Of a stretch of DNA of 64,000 nucleotides, positions 52,667 to 63,700 are shown piece by piece. Below the pieces are notes generated by a model, which saw only the letters and a program-made list of their open reading frames with translations, ran no database searches and was not told the DNA's origin. The number at the start of each line of letters is the position of its first letter. Position 1 is the first letter of the stretch. The stretch comes from Drosophila miranda. Taxonomy: Eukaryota; Arthropoda; Insecta; Diptera; Drosophilidae. The DNA lies in contig NC_046677.1 in NCBI RefSeq assembly GCF_003369915.1, positions 30,088,913 through 30,152,912 on the forward strand. Reading direction: 5' to 3'. The position numbers were made by a program, and so were the translations under genes.

Positions 52667-53093
52667 CGCGACGGATCGAATTAAACTGAGGAAAAACCCA
52701 CAGTTTTTGGCAATATTTATATATTTTGGCCTGAAATTATACGAGATTAAGATTAGTGGCAACTTGAGTTTGTTTAGAGTGAGATTAGATTCCGCACCGA
52801 CCCCCCTGGGACTCTGCTGAAAGCCAAAAAAAGCGTAAAGCGATTATAATTTTGTTTTTAATTTGGTAGAATTTGTATGCAGTATCGTAGGATATTTTTA
52901 GTATGTTTTGAGTAAAGATAGTCACGATTGAGCGATAGGTACCCGTTCCACTCAAGAGTTCGGGGGCTCCAGAAGAGAATATTTCCTTAACCTGAGGTGC
53001 TCTTAATTCAGAAGCCATATCGGACTTGCTCTTTATGAATACTTTGTGTTTTGTTTACTATTTACATTTGGCATTCCTTATTTTAGATAAATC
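52667..53093. other. Short intergenic gap between the CD36 paralogues
   Basis: This gap must contain the promoter of the left CD36 gene and the polyadenylation site of the right one. No clear TATA box was seen. Confidence 0.5.
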
Positions 53094-53099
53094 TTTATT
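53094..53099 (-). promoter_or_regulatory. Polyadenylation signal of the right CD36-family gene
   Basis: AATAAA on the minus strand lies 72 bp past the stop codon at 53171. Confidence 0.55.
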
Positions 53100-53170
53100 T
53101 TAACAATTGATACGCCAGATTTAAATCCTTTGAAATCGCACTTAGTCTACTGATCACAAAATAATTGCTT

Positions 53171-54930
53171 CTACTCATTCCTAGGGACCACTTCTGTCTC
53201 GCTTTCAATCACCTCATTGTCTCTAAGAGCAAGTCTGTCAGCCTCGGCCTGGCCGTACCACTTCCGTTTCCAAGTCAAGAGAGCTCCAATGGCTATAAGG
53301 ATGCAGCCCACACAGAGCAGTCCCACTCCCATATAGCGAGCAATAGAGGGGAGACTCAAGACCAACTGGAAATGTACATAAATATTAGATGGGTTTTCTT
53401 GTAGAGGATTGATTTCTTACCTTCAGTTCGGAGGCAAGTGCCTTGTCGATTTGCGCTTGACTGGATGTGGTAAAGAGTGGGGCGTAGAAGCTGGGAATGC
53501 CCTTTAGGATGCTGTGAAACGATGGCAACAACTAATCAAAAGATCCCCAACCAAAGCGACTTTTGACAGTACTCACTCGATAACAGCGTCTTGCTCCATG
53601 TACAAAGTGATCATCACATTGGCGACCACCTTCAGGGGAACGCCCATTTTACGCTCCATTATGATGTAGAAATTGTTCTTCTCGTACTCGGGATCGAAGC
53701 CGGTGATCGTGTTGGCATAGCTCTCATCGGCGTACATAAAGTGATCCGCAGAGAGATACATGGGAGCTCCGTCGCCGCAGGGAGCCAGCGACGTGGCTCC
53801 GGAGGCGGGACAATCGTCTGGGTACCTGTCCGCAGGACAGTAGCACTTCATGTTTCCATTCAGCTGGCCATTGTCGAAGGTGTTTGGGGTCACTTCATAC
53901 TTCCAGCCCTGGATGCCTTCGATTTCGTAGCTCACTCCCGAATACTCCAGATTGATGATCCTACAGGTGTCCGGGATGTATATGGTGAGGGCCTTCTCCT
54001 TCGGCTCGTCGGGCACGAAGAGATCTGTAGTGCTGCCGTTGAGCCGTCCGCACTCGCCCTCGTACCAGCCCGTGTGGTTCATGCCCTTCCAGTACTTGAT
54101 TTCCCCCATCTCCTTGATGTCGCCGACACCCGTGTGCACCGTGAAGGGTCCTTCGAAGTCCTTCGACCCGTTGCGGTTGAGGAACCAGGCAAAGTGATCG
54201 TCCAGAATTTCAGGTGCCAGCGGATTGTTCAGATTCATGGCGTAGTGCAGGAACTCATCATAGAAGCCCTCAAACAGCCACTCCGAGGCGGTGTGGGTGG
54301 TGTACAGAGCTCCTCCGTTCGCGTTGAGGGCTTGGTTGAACATGACTTTTAAGAAAATATTACTATCCTTCATTGAATGGGCAGCAGCCTGGAAAATAAT
54401 TGACTTTAAGGAACCCTTTGGAAGATATATCCAGCCACTCACGATGGATGGCAGGTGGGGGCCAGTGATTATATCCGTCTGTTTTCCTCCCGACATCTCC
54501 TCCTCCCAGTACCAAATACGTCTGGGATTGAAGGTTACTGTACCATTGTCGTGCCACTCCAGGTCCATTTTCTTGCGTTCCTCCCGATAGACATAAGGAC
54601 CCAACTGCTCGAAGATCGGCTTCACACCGTTGGCCTGCACTTCTTGGGGATTGGTCCAGTTCCAAAGGTACATGTGCAGGTATACGGGAATAGGCAGCTC
54701 CTCCCACTTCTCGAAGGTCTTAGAGGTGGGCGTTAGGGGTAGTTGCTGAAAGGAGTTTCAAATTAATACTTCCCGAACTTTTCTCTGAGTTTCCAGCTCA
54801 CCTTCATTATCAGCGTGTCCATAAAACTAGGTCCCCATATGACGGACAGGAGTCCTGAGACGCCCATCAGTGTCCCGATGCCGAATACCCATACCTTCTG
54901 TTGGGTCACACCACAGCAACGACAGCACAT
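53171..54930 (-). CDS. CD36-family scavenger receptor (right member of a tandem pair)
   Basis: Exons on the minus strand are 54930-54802, 54745-54443, 54388-53577, 53511-53421 and 53365-53171, giving 509 residues. The start MCCRCCGVTQQKVWVFGIGT shares the Cys-rich tail and first helix with the left paralogue. The ectodomain has NxS/T sites and the family motifs (WNWTNPQEVQANGVKPIFEQ, LGPYVYREE). A second helix (YMGVGLLCVGCILIAIGALL) precedes an acidic cytosolic tail. Three introns sit at the same positions and phases as in the left gene, after PSI/PAV (phase 0), within the Asp of VID/AID (phase 2) and after ELK/SLK (phase 0). It has one extra intron after LIMK. This supports descent by tandem duplication. 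ninaD, needed for carotenoid uptake for rhodopsin chromophore, belongs to this family and locus, so one of the pair may be ninaD. Confidence 0.9.
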
Positions 54931-55429
54931 ATCGATCGAGGCGAAACAAAGACTGCCAGCCGAATGCCAGACGATCAGAACCAGCCACCGTCTTTATTCA
55001 TCGCTCGCTCGCCCACTCGATTATCCCCTTCTCAGCAGTTCAGTTGCTAATCTGCCTGTCTGCCATATTGCTTCGGTTTGTTTGGTTGGCTGCCCCACCC
55101 ATATCGGTGCCCTGATTGTGGAGTAATTTAAGTGGGGCACTTAATCGTACTGTAAGACCTTGATAAGTGCCGTCGATTGCACTCGACTTTTCGTGGGTGC
55201 ATCGTTATCAGAGGCTACCTACTTGAAGTTTGCAAACAGGAACACCTGGCGACCGCACTGATGCACAGTAGTTGAAACGGACTATAAATGTACATATGTA
55301 GATTTAATTGTAATGAGGGGGAACGCTTGTGAGTCGCAGCCTCCATCAGCCAGAGGGCGCAAACATCACGAAGAGAGTGTGTGAGAGAGAGGGAGAGAGC
55401 GAGTAAGCGGGTGGACGGCGTTGTGTATT
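54931..55429. other. Upstream region of the right CD36-family gene
   Basis: This should hold the promoter and 5' UTR of the right CD36 gene, read leftward. It carries a GAGA-rich tract at about 55370-55405. No unambiguous core promoter was seen. Confidence 0.45.
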
Positions 55430-57104
55430 CACTGAAATTTCATTTCTTCCAACTGGCTTCCATACGCGACATTTTGTCCGATCTATTTTCCATCAATTTC
55501 CGCATTTTCACGGATAAAAACGCGGAGCTGACTTACGAGCGCACGCTTTGACCGGTGAAAAAATTTGAGTGAAAGCGGTGCAAATGCGTTCGTTCTTTGC
55601 TCTCCTGCTCCTCTTCCTACTTGCCTTCACTCCTCCCACGCTCGCGTCAGCTTCTTTAGCGAAAACGAAACGAAAAAAGGGAGACAACGAAACACAACTT
55701 AATGAAAAAAAAAAGAATTTATGCAAAAAAAAATATGTTTATCTATGTATATATATGTGAATGTAATATAGATTAATGTGTAGATAAACATATTTTTTTT
55801 ACATATATGTATCACTTATTGCCGCACTTTTCCTTCGACGCGCTGCATTTCTGTTGCCATTTTGCCTTTTGCGGCGCCCCCGCCCTTGATCAAACTTATT
55901 TTCTTGTACTAAAAACACATATTTGTATACATTTGTAATTAATCACCGCATCACTCCACTGAACTTCACTTCACACACCTGCGTGATATTTTTCCCGATG
56001 GATTTTCCCCATTTTCTGCATTTTCTCGAATTTAAGCGCGGAGCTGACTTACGAACGCACGCTTTGCAGACGGAAAAATGAAAGTGAGAGCGCTGCAAAT
56101 GCGTTCATTTTTCAATCCATGCTTCTCTTTCTATTTGCTCTCTCTCCCACGCTCTGTTGGGTCAATCTCTGCATCTCACTCTCACTCCCACGCCCACACA
56201 CTTTTGATCTCTCTGTGAAGTAGCAGAAGAAAATGACAAAGAGCATGATGCCATTATTGCAGGTGGTCCATTACCTCTTTTGCGGGTGACTTTACGCTCC
56301 GAAATGCTCTCAGCGATTGATTGGTGTGAGAGAGAAGCACCAGGCTTGCTGTTGTGCTGAGCAAAAGAAGACACGAGAAGAGAGCGCATTGCGAGAGCTG
56401 ACCACCTTGCGTAAATTCATCATGAGCATAAGCAAAAGTAGCCGATGAGAGCGTGGGAGTGAGAGAAATTGTGAAGAAGAGAAGGAGATCGAAGAATGAA
56501 CGCATTTGCGCTCTCTAATTCATTTTCCAGCCGGTCAAAGCGCGCGTTCGAAAGTCAGCTCAGCGTTTAAATTTGAGAAAATGGTGAAAATCCATCGGGA
56601 AAAATGTCACGCAGGTGTGTGAAGTGAAAATTCAGTGCAAGAAAAGTGTTTGGCAAAGGGCGGGGGCGTAGAAGGAGGAAAAATGGCTACAAAAATGCAG
56701 ATCTACGAAGGAAAAGTGCAGCGATTTGTGATATATTAATGTGTATATATTTGGTATATGTGATATACATACCATACATACATATGTGTAGATAAACATT
56801 TCTTTTTTGCATAAATTCTTTTTTTCATGTGTAAAACAAAATCATGTGTTATTCCGTATTCTCCCTTTTTTCGTTTCGTTTTCGCTAAAGTAGCTGAAGA
56901 GTGCGTGGGAGGAGTGAAGGAAAGTAAGAAGAGGAGAAGGAGAGCAAAGAATGAACGCATTTGCGCCGCTCTCACTTTCATTTTCCCGCCGGTCAAAGCG
57001 CGCGTTCGTAAGTCTGCATCGCGTTTTCATCCGTGAAAATGCTGAAAATGGTGGAAATCCATCGGGAAAAATGTCACGCAGGTGTGTGAAGCGAAAATTC
57101 AGTG
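55430..57104. repeat. Large inverted-repeat structure made of four related units
   Basis: Four related units of about 200-400 bp occur here, two reversed on the left (around 55430-55700 and 55960-56160) and two forward on the right (around 56440-56640 and 56900-57104). Shared blocks include CGCATTTGCGC-type, AGCGCGCGTTCG, GTAAGTC, CATCGGGAAAAATGTCACGC and CAGGTGTGTGAAG. The outer units pair with each other (CACTGAAATTT against GAAAATTCAGTG ends), as do the inner ones. The AT-rich segments near 55740-55800 and 56730-56830, both containing GTAGATAAACAT, also match in inverted order. The arms are about 670-730 bp and the spacer about 280 bp. Sequence differences between arms are visible, so this is not a recent copy. 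It may be a foldback-type mobile element or a source of long hairpin RNA. No transposase frame is present. Confidence 0.8.
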
Positions 57105-57399
57105 TAGTAATCCAGTGATCGAACATAAATGTATACAAAAATGTGTAAAAAATAAAATCTGTTATTGTTTAGTTGTTTCGCTTTTTTTTTTTTTTTGAAA
57201 ATTCGTCAAGTTTCGTCCCTTTCCCACTCCCACCTAGTAGAGTGATGCAGTGAAGAAGAGAATCAAAAAGGAGAGAGTGCTCTCATTCCAAGCGAAGTTT
57301 ATGGTAGGGTGAAGCATTCCCAATACTCGCTGATCTGACTCTCTCTTGCTTGGTGTGTTTACACAAACTTCCGCCCCCTAATGCCTCACCTAAAATGAA

Positions 57400-57570
57400 T
57401 ATGCGTTAAATTTGTGCTCTTATTGGAAATCATTTCGTGCGTTTCGCTGGCGGTTTCGGTGCGGTTTTCTCGTAATTTCGAAGTCGTCGTGCGGTGTCTC
57501 TCTTCATCAGAATCGTTAGAGTCGCATATGAAACACCAGGAGAGGATTTTAAAATGGAACTAGATTATGG
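57400..57570 (+). other. Possible first exon of a rightward gene (starts MELDY)
   Basis: ATG at 57554 in context AAAATGG is followed by five codons (MELDY) and two bases before a good donor GTAAGC at 57571. The upstream 150 bp look like a GC-richer 5' UTR. No second exon could be found in the remaining 6.4 kb, so a long intron spanning Arr1 and the window end would be needed. An upstream ATG at 57528 overlaps out of frame, which weakens the case. Exon limits on the left are a guess. Confidence 0.25.
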
Positions 57571-59044
57571 GTAAGCTAAAAAAGAGTACTGCTTTGTATG
57601 TATGTCTGTACGCCCTTTTTTTATATTTTCTAAAATTTAAAAATTGCCAAACAAATTTTTGCAGCAGGAAAAAAGGTTTTTTTTTTGAGAGCGTGTTACA
57701 ACTTTATAAATGTCGATATTCAAAATAAACAAAAACTATGCATGAGGTCCATGTCATATTGTTAATCTATTTCGGAAATCGAAAATGGAATTAAAATAAG
57801 CTACGATTTTTTGGGGTGGTTTGGCCCACTGTGCGGTGGTGCCAAATGAATGGAAGTATTCCAAATGCTGTCTATAAATATTCATAAAATTCGTGTTTTT
57901 TATTATCTGGCCATTGTTAAGAGGGGCTCTTCAGTGGCCAGAGTCTAACTGGTCTGACTAAACCTATTTTAAAACTAATCAGAACTGTAGCTATGGTCAA
58001 CTATTTCCTAATTGAGTCCCCGCCATCTTATCGCTTATCACCCTCCGGGTTTGAATGCAGTTTTCCCATCGCACTTATTGGGGGTGCCATAAAGTTCAAA
58101 CCGATTAAAGAGGATAATCTAATCTTCTTATCAGGGCACCGGTCGATTAGGGCCGTGCAAAATCATTTTGCGAATTTGTTTGCCAATCCATAGTGAGTTG
58201 TAGCATTTCGGGTGGATGAGTGTGCCCTGTACTCACAATAATTGGCCACAATTCGCACACGGGAAGGGGGAGTGATACCCGTCGCGACTGCCGTAAACCG
58301 TTGCGGCTAATTGAAAGCGCCAAAAGCCATGTGGCACCAAAGGATTTCCGATTTGCCACTGAAAATGGATTTGCGAGCTGTCTCCCCCGTGATGTGAGCT
58401 CCAATCAGCTCTGGAAAGCACGGAATTATGCTGATGCCAGAAGAACCTTTGGTTATTGTAGTATTAAGTGCATTCCAGGAGCTGCCCATTGTCCGGCATT
58501 GTCTGGCATTATCCCAAGGAAGTACAGATTGCCGTTCCATTTAATTAGCTATTTTCCAGACTAACAAACACGCCTGCCGAGTATTAATTTTGTCTGATTC
58601 TGAGATTACTTGGCCGCAAAACTAGGGCTTTGTGTGGAGTAGAATGTACAGGAGTTGTAGTTGATTTCCCCATTGCACTCCGATAAATACATAATCTGTG
58701 AAACATTGCCTGGGGAAGGGGGGAAGGGGGGGGCTGCATTAATTAATGCATTCACCATCCGAGAGTGTGTGTGGGCTTTTGGCCAATAATCTCTGCTGTC
58801 CATCTTTGGAGGGCAAAGACTCGATGGATGTACATTTTGTCCATATTTAATGGTTTGTTGAGTTATATTTGTAGTACACATACATACACACATATTTGAA
58901 TATTGATTTTGCTATATAGAAAGAGTACGACGCACGACGACTGCAGTACAGAACATTTTCAGCAACATCAGCTCTTACAAAGGCCTACAAACATCGGCTA
59001 AACATATAGAAATACGCAGTTGAGGTAATCGTTTCCGTTTCCGT
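57571..59044. other. Non-coding stretch left of Arr1
   Basis: No supported gene. It must hold the Arr1 3' UTR at its right end. A G-rich run GGGGAAGGGGGGAAGGGGGG begins at 58712 and could form a G-quadruplex. Confidence 0.5.
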
Positions 59045-60605
59045 TTAGGCCTCCACAGAGCCCTCGGCTTCCAGGGCCTTTCGGTTGGGCTGTAAAAAGA
59101 GCACAATTTAATATATTTTACTTATGTTTCTGTTAAAGATATCCCCCACCTTTGGGTGCATCAGAATGAAGGGCAGCTCAGCGCAGAGCTCGCCGCCGAG
59201 GGCGCCCAGGAAGAGCTTGACCTTCACGGCATACGAGACGATGATGCCAAAGGCATCCCTGGCATCCTGACTGGCAATCCTGCAGGGACGATTAGGATAT
59301 ATAGATTTAGGCGATGGCGATGCGATCCCCCTACTCACAGTGTGGTCGATGCCAGGGCTGTGTCCTTGCGCTTGACATCCCCCTCCACGGCGATGCCCGC
59401 CCGATCACAGTTGGCCACCAGAGTGGGCACCAGGTACATGACCTTCTGGAGGCTGGAGCCCGGGTTCAGGGGGCAGCCCTCGCTCGTCTCCATGAAGGCA
59501 ATCGTGTTGCGGAACTGCCCGTTCTGGAAGAGCACCACGTCGACGCCCTGCTGGACCATGGCCTTGACCTTCTTGACCACCTTGTTGGAGTTGTTGCGCA
59601 CACAGATGTTGACCGAGATCTTCTCGCCGTGGTGGTACAGCTGCTTGTCGAGGGTCACCTCCAGCTCCAGTTCGCCGGGCGACAGCAGGAAGTCCTTGCG
59701 GACGACGGTGCAGGGCTGGATGCCCTGCTTGGTGGGGGCGTACTGCACCTTGCGGATGCCCAGGTTGATGGTGCTGCGGCGGTGCGACCTGTCGCAGTCG
59801 CTGTCGCCGGTGAAGATCTTCACGAAGTACTGGACGCCGCAGGGCTGGCTCTCGTCGCTGGCCTTCTGCTGCAGCACCACCGAGGCCGGGGAGCTGGGCG
59901 GCATCTGCATCACGAAGGGGTAGGCGTTGGAGCCGAGCTTCTTCAGCAGCCGCTCCTGCATCTTGGTCAGCTGGATGTCCTGCTTCTGCGGCGGGCACAC
60001 CTGCTGCGAGACCAGCGTGAGCTCCTTCTGGAAGCGCAGGCCAATCATCTCGTCGTCCTCGCGTCCATACCGGAAATTGCACACCAGCTGCACAAAGATC
60101 TTGCGGTTCTGGCGCACGTACTCATCGTCCAGGACCACGATGCCGTCTGCAAAGGGAAGCCTAATTAATTGGGCATTAGAGCACCGCGGCAGTCACGTAT
60201 CCGTGCCGGTCTTCTATGGTCTTCTATGGTCTTCTATGGTCACGTAACTAATAAGCTGCTTTTGTTGGTAATGCAACCATCAGGGTATTTAGGGGTTGCA
60301 TAAATTAGGGCTTAATTTAATTAGGTCTCGGGGGGGTAGGAATGATGCAAAAAGGTGGGGCAGGACGAGCAGAGAGCGATCGTTTGAACGGCTTTGAAAG
60401 CCAACTGAAGTGATAATCCCATTCAGGCGGTGATGCCTTAACGACGGATGATGATACTCCGGAGGTATTCACGGTTTGCGGCTGCCTTCTACCTACCGAT
60501 GGGCTCCACCTGCGTCACGGAGTCCACGAACTCGCGCCTGTTCATGTAGAGCGTGATCATGTTGTTGGGGGCACATTTCTTGAACACCTTGAAGTTGACC
60601 ACCAT
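59045..60605 (-). CDS. Arr1: Arrestin 1 (visual arrestin, phosrestin II)
   Basis: Exons on the minus strand are 60605-60497, 60146-59339, 59279-59150 and 59089-59045, giving 363 residues, close to the 364 of D. melanogaster Arr1. The protein starts [20 protein letters not shown] and carries the arrestin fold throughout: N-lobe ([40 protein letters not shown]), the polar-core region, and C-lobe ([26 protein letters not shown]-type strand ending [10 protein letters not shown]). The C-terminus is short, without the clathrin and AP2 motifs of beta-arrestins. Arr1 binds light-activated rhodopsin in photoreceptor rhabdomeres, quenches signalling and helps rhodopsin endocytosis. Codons end strongly in G or C, as expected for an abundant protein, and this makes long antisense frames that I reject. 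A TATA box and RCSI element upstream fit photoreceptor-specific expression. Intron 1 contains a 10-bp tandem repeat. Confidence 0.97.
60211..60240. repeat. 10-bp tandem repeat, three copies, in Arr1 intron 1
   Basis: Three perfect copies of CTTCTATGGT lie 64 bp before the start of exon 2 as seen on the plus strand. Confidence 0.9.
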
Positions 60606-60726
60606 TCTGAAGCTGTTCTGCCGGAGTCTATGGGGGGATTGTCTACTGTTTCGCGCTCGTCGATTGTGATACGCCGCGTTGCGTCGCTCGCGTCGTTATT
60701 GATGAGCGCCCGCCGGCTGTCCGGCC

Positions 60727-60732
60727 TTTATA
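60727..60732 (-). promoter_or_regulatory. Arr1 TATA box
   Basis: TATAAA on the minus strand sits 122 bp upstream of the Arr1 ATG. Transcription would begin near 60695-60700, giving a 5' UTR of about 90 bp. Confidence 0.75.
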
Positions 60733-60766
60733 CCCGGGGCCCTGCCGGTCCACTGCACCTGGCTGC

Positions 60767-60778
60767 AAATTCAATTAG
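60767..60778 (-). promoter_or_regulatory. Rhodopsin core sequence I (RCSI/P3-type) element of Arr1
   Basis: The minus strand reads CTAATTGAATTT, matching the RCSI consensus YCTAATTGRNTTT in all but the first base (G in place of C/T). It lies 35 bp upstream of the TATA box, the usual place. RCSI directs photoreceptor expression of fly opsins and other phototransduction genes through homeodomain factors such as Pph13 and Otd. Confidence 0.8.
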
Positions 60779-60779
60779 C

Positions 60780-63700
60780 CGCCGCTGGAAACCGACCAAA
60801 ATGCTGACGCTCCGCCCTTCTAGGGCTTCCCAGCCGCGTCTTTGATATTGACATTGCAACACGCGTGGAAAATCGATGCCGGGTGGCGGAGGGGGGGCCA
60901 TTCAATAATAAGCGTACTACACGGCGTATTAGCAATGCCAGAAATACTCGGAACACCCACAGCCACAACCATTCGGATCTAATCGATGGCTCTGGCGTTG
61001 TGTTTTGGTTTGTTGTTTTCCCCCCGTGTCCAGCGAATGACGCAGTTGCACAGAAATATTACCTGCCATTTCCCTAATTCAATTGAGGGTTTTTCGGGGG
61101 CAGGTGGAGCCTCTTTCATGCCCCTCCTTTAAAGCCAGGAACTGACTTTGGAAGACACTTCTGCGCATTCATTTATGCAAAAATATTCCAGACACAGCGC
61201 CCTGCCCCACTGGTTCGTGCAACGAAATCGCATTAGCATTAAGCAGGCTGCTCAACAGAGTCAATGAACGTAATTATTATACTCCTGACATTCAAAATAT
61301 GAACAAAGTTGTGTGAAATATATTGTTCTTTATTGTGCCTGGGTCCTGGGTCCTGGGTCCTGGGCCCCAAAACTACTGCCGGCCGACAGTCGCCTTGGGC
61401 CCCACAAAACCGACAATGAGGCCCTTAATAATAGCAAAACTTTTGCACTCTCGACGTGTGAGCGGGGCCCTGGCTATGGGGCTGGGATGTCCCTCATTTA
61501 AATACATTACAAGTGAACTTTCGAGAGGCGTTGATACGGGCAGCGCCCCACTGCCGGGCCATATGCTGGGAATTGAGTTATGTGCGAGCGGAGGGCTGAG
61601 GGGCAATTAAATTCAATCTCCTTAAGGGTCGCCCTTCGAGTGCAGAGTGCCGTGTGGTTGGGGCGGCACAAAGCTGCTTCCTCGCACAATCGAGAACTCA
61701 ATTGAGCAAAAGGCACCTAAGCCGTTCCATTCCTCATAATTCCTCAAACGATTCTTAAAGCAGGACCTCCCAGCAGAGGCAGAGGCCTGCCCAACCCAGC
61801 TACTCGCCAGCTAATTTGGGAAATTCAATTGCCTGACCAAAGCGAGACAATAGCCTAGGCCAAATTGCATTGCACAATCAGCGGGATTGCCAGGGACGGG
61901 AGTCTGGCACAGGCAGAGGCCCAGGCCCGGGCACAGGAGGCATTGAAGCCACTGCAATTGTCGTTGGGCAAATTGACAGCCACAATTGGAGCCACAGTCA
62001 AGGCATTACGGACCAGAACTCACCTGGAAAGAAGGCAGGAAAGCCGCAAAGTTAGCCGCAAAGGCCAGAAATATCTCTCATCTCATCAGCCCGATCCTGA
62101 TCAGCCGATCAATAGCACGGAAAATTGCAGCCATGAGCCAGAATGTTGTTGTCTTATGAAAAATAAAAGCGAAAGCAAACAAAATTGGCAACATTGCCGC
62201 ACCCCCCACACCCCACGCCCCGCCCCGTCCCGCCCCTTCCCCAAAGGCGACAATCGACGTTGCCTGCTCGCAGTGGCTGCCATTTCCAGTTACCATTAGC
62301 CGAGGGAAGGACATGTCGCACCCTCGAACAAAAAATAGCAGGAAAAAGCAAGGCAGAGGAGTGCAACGGTGGAGCGACTCGACGAGCGGGGTACCCGGTA
62401 GTGGAAGGCTCCTCTGGGAAGCAGGCAGGAGGATGCTAGGCTCCTCTGGGAAGCAGGGAGGAGGATGCTAGGCTCCTCTGGGGAGCAGGGAGGAGGATGC
62501 TCTGGCAGAAGCCCTCGAAAAGAGTTGGAACCGCGAAAGTTTTGAAGACAGAAAGGAGCCCAATTGACGTGTGAGGCTGATCCTGGCGGGAGTCCCATAT
62601 ACCCTTCCTCGCGTCGAATACCCGCTGCAGGAGCAAGGAAAAACTGCTCCTGTGCTGCATGAGCGAACTTGGCAGAGATGTCGTCGACGTCGCTGTCGCC
62701 ATCGTCTGACGATGTGCAAACTGGCGGAGTGACAGCAAATGGCGCGGAAACTGTGTGTACGCCAGCGTCAACTAATCGTGGGTGAACAAATCTTTATATA
62801 TACAACCATCCATCCATCCATCCATCCATATGTATATCTGTGCCGCCGCACCTTCCAGCCCACATTCAAGGCTCTGCCATGACGTCTGTGGGGGTGCAGG
62901 GCCTTCGATTGCAGGTGGCTATGACTCTGGCTTATGCGCTGGGCGTTGACTTCTAGCCGTCACTGTGGCTCTGCCAGTGGTGTGGTATGGAAGGCAATGA
63001 TTGCTTTGACTTCTGAATGAATGGCAAATCAATTAATGAAACCCGAGGGGAGAAAAAGCCCCATCGAGCCTTTGGGGCACAGCATTGTCTATAAAAAAGC
63101 CCGCAATCTTTTGCAAATAAATATTAAAATATGTGTAAAGGCCTTAGCTCTAAGAATTCTAGTTTAATGTTTTACCCATAGAAATGGCAGCAAAAAGCAC
63201 TCTTAGCAGGTGAAAACTATGCCTCAAATATTCCTCTTTATTCCCCATAAATGAGGCAAGACCATGGCCCACTAGCCTGCAGTAAAAACCATATTTTGCC
63301 GACAAAAGCCAGACCCAGGAGTGTATCCTTTATTGTTTTTCCCCGCTCCATATTTCACATAAACTGTCTTCATAAGACGATCCATGCTCGGAAGAACTAT
63401 GTGCAACGGAATACCAGCGGTGCCGTGCCCCTTTTGGCGGCATGCACGTGTTGCAAGCCCGGTTATGTCGTTGTCCGAACCGAAAAACAGAAAACCTGAA
63501 ACCGAAAGAGAACGTTATTGCTGGCTAATTTCCCATGTGCATGCTTGCTTGTTAAATTGATGCATAGACCCGGGCAGGACCCGAACCAGAACCAGGACGA
63601 AGCCCAGGACCAGACGAGGTCATGGGGAAAGTGGCAAGCCATGTTCGGCGGACGGTGGCGGGGGGGGGCAAGCCCCCTAAGAGCGGTGCAGCAGCAGCAT

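Noticed and set aside
53591..54352. 253-codon frame antisense to the right CD36-family gene
   Set aside because: Shadow frame over a well-supported exon, with no recognisable domain.
55569..57138. Short frames such as MRSFFALLLLFLL-type starts within the palindrome
   Set aside because: The same signal-peptide-like frame recurs because the repeat units are copies; frames are short, differ in their ends and run into AT-rich sequence, so coding is unlikely.
59314..60168. 284-codon open frame antisense to Arr1, plus a 255-codon frame at 59156-59923
   Set aside because: They are shadows of strongly G/C-ending codons in Arr1; composition is Leu/Val/His-rich with no motif, and they cross Arr1 splice sites.
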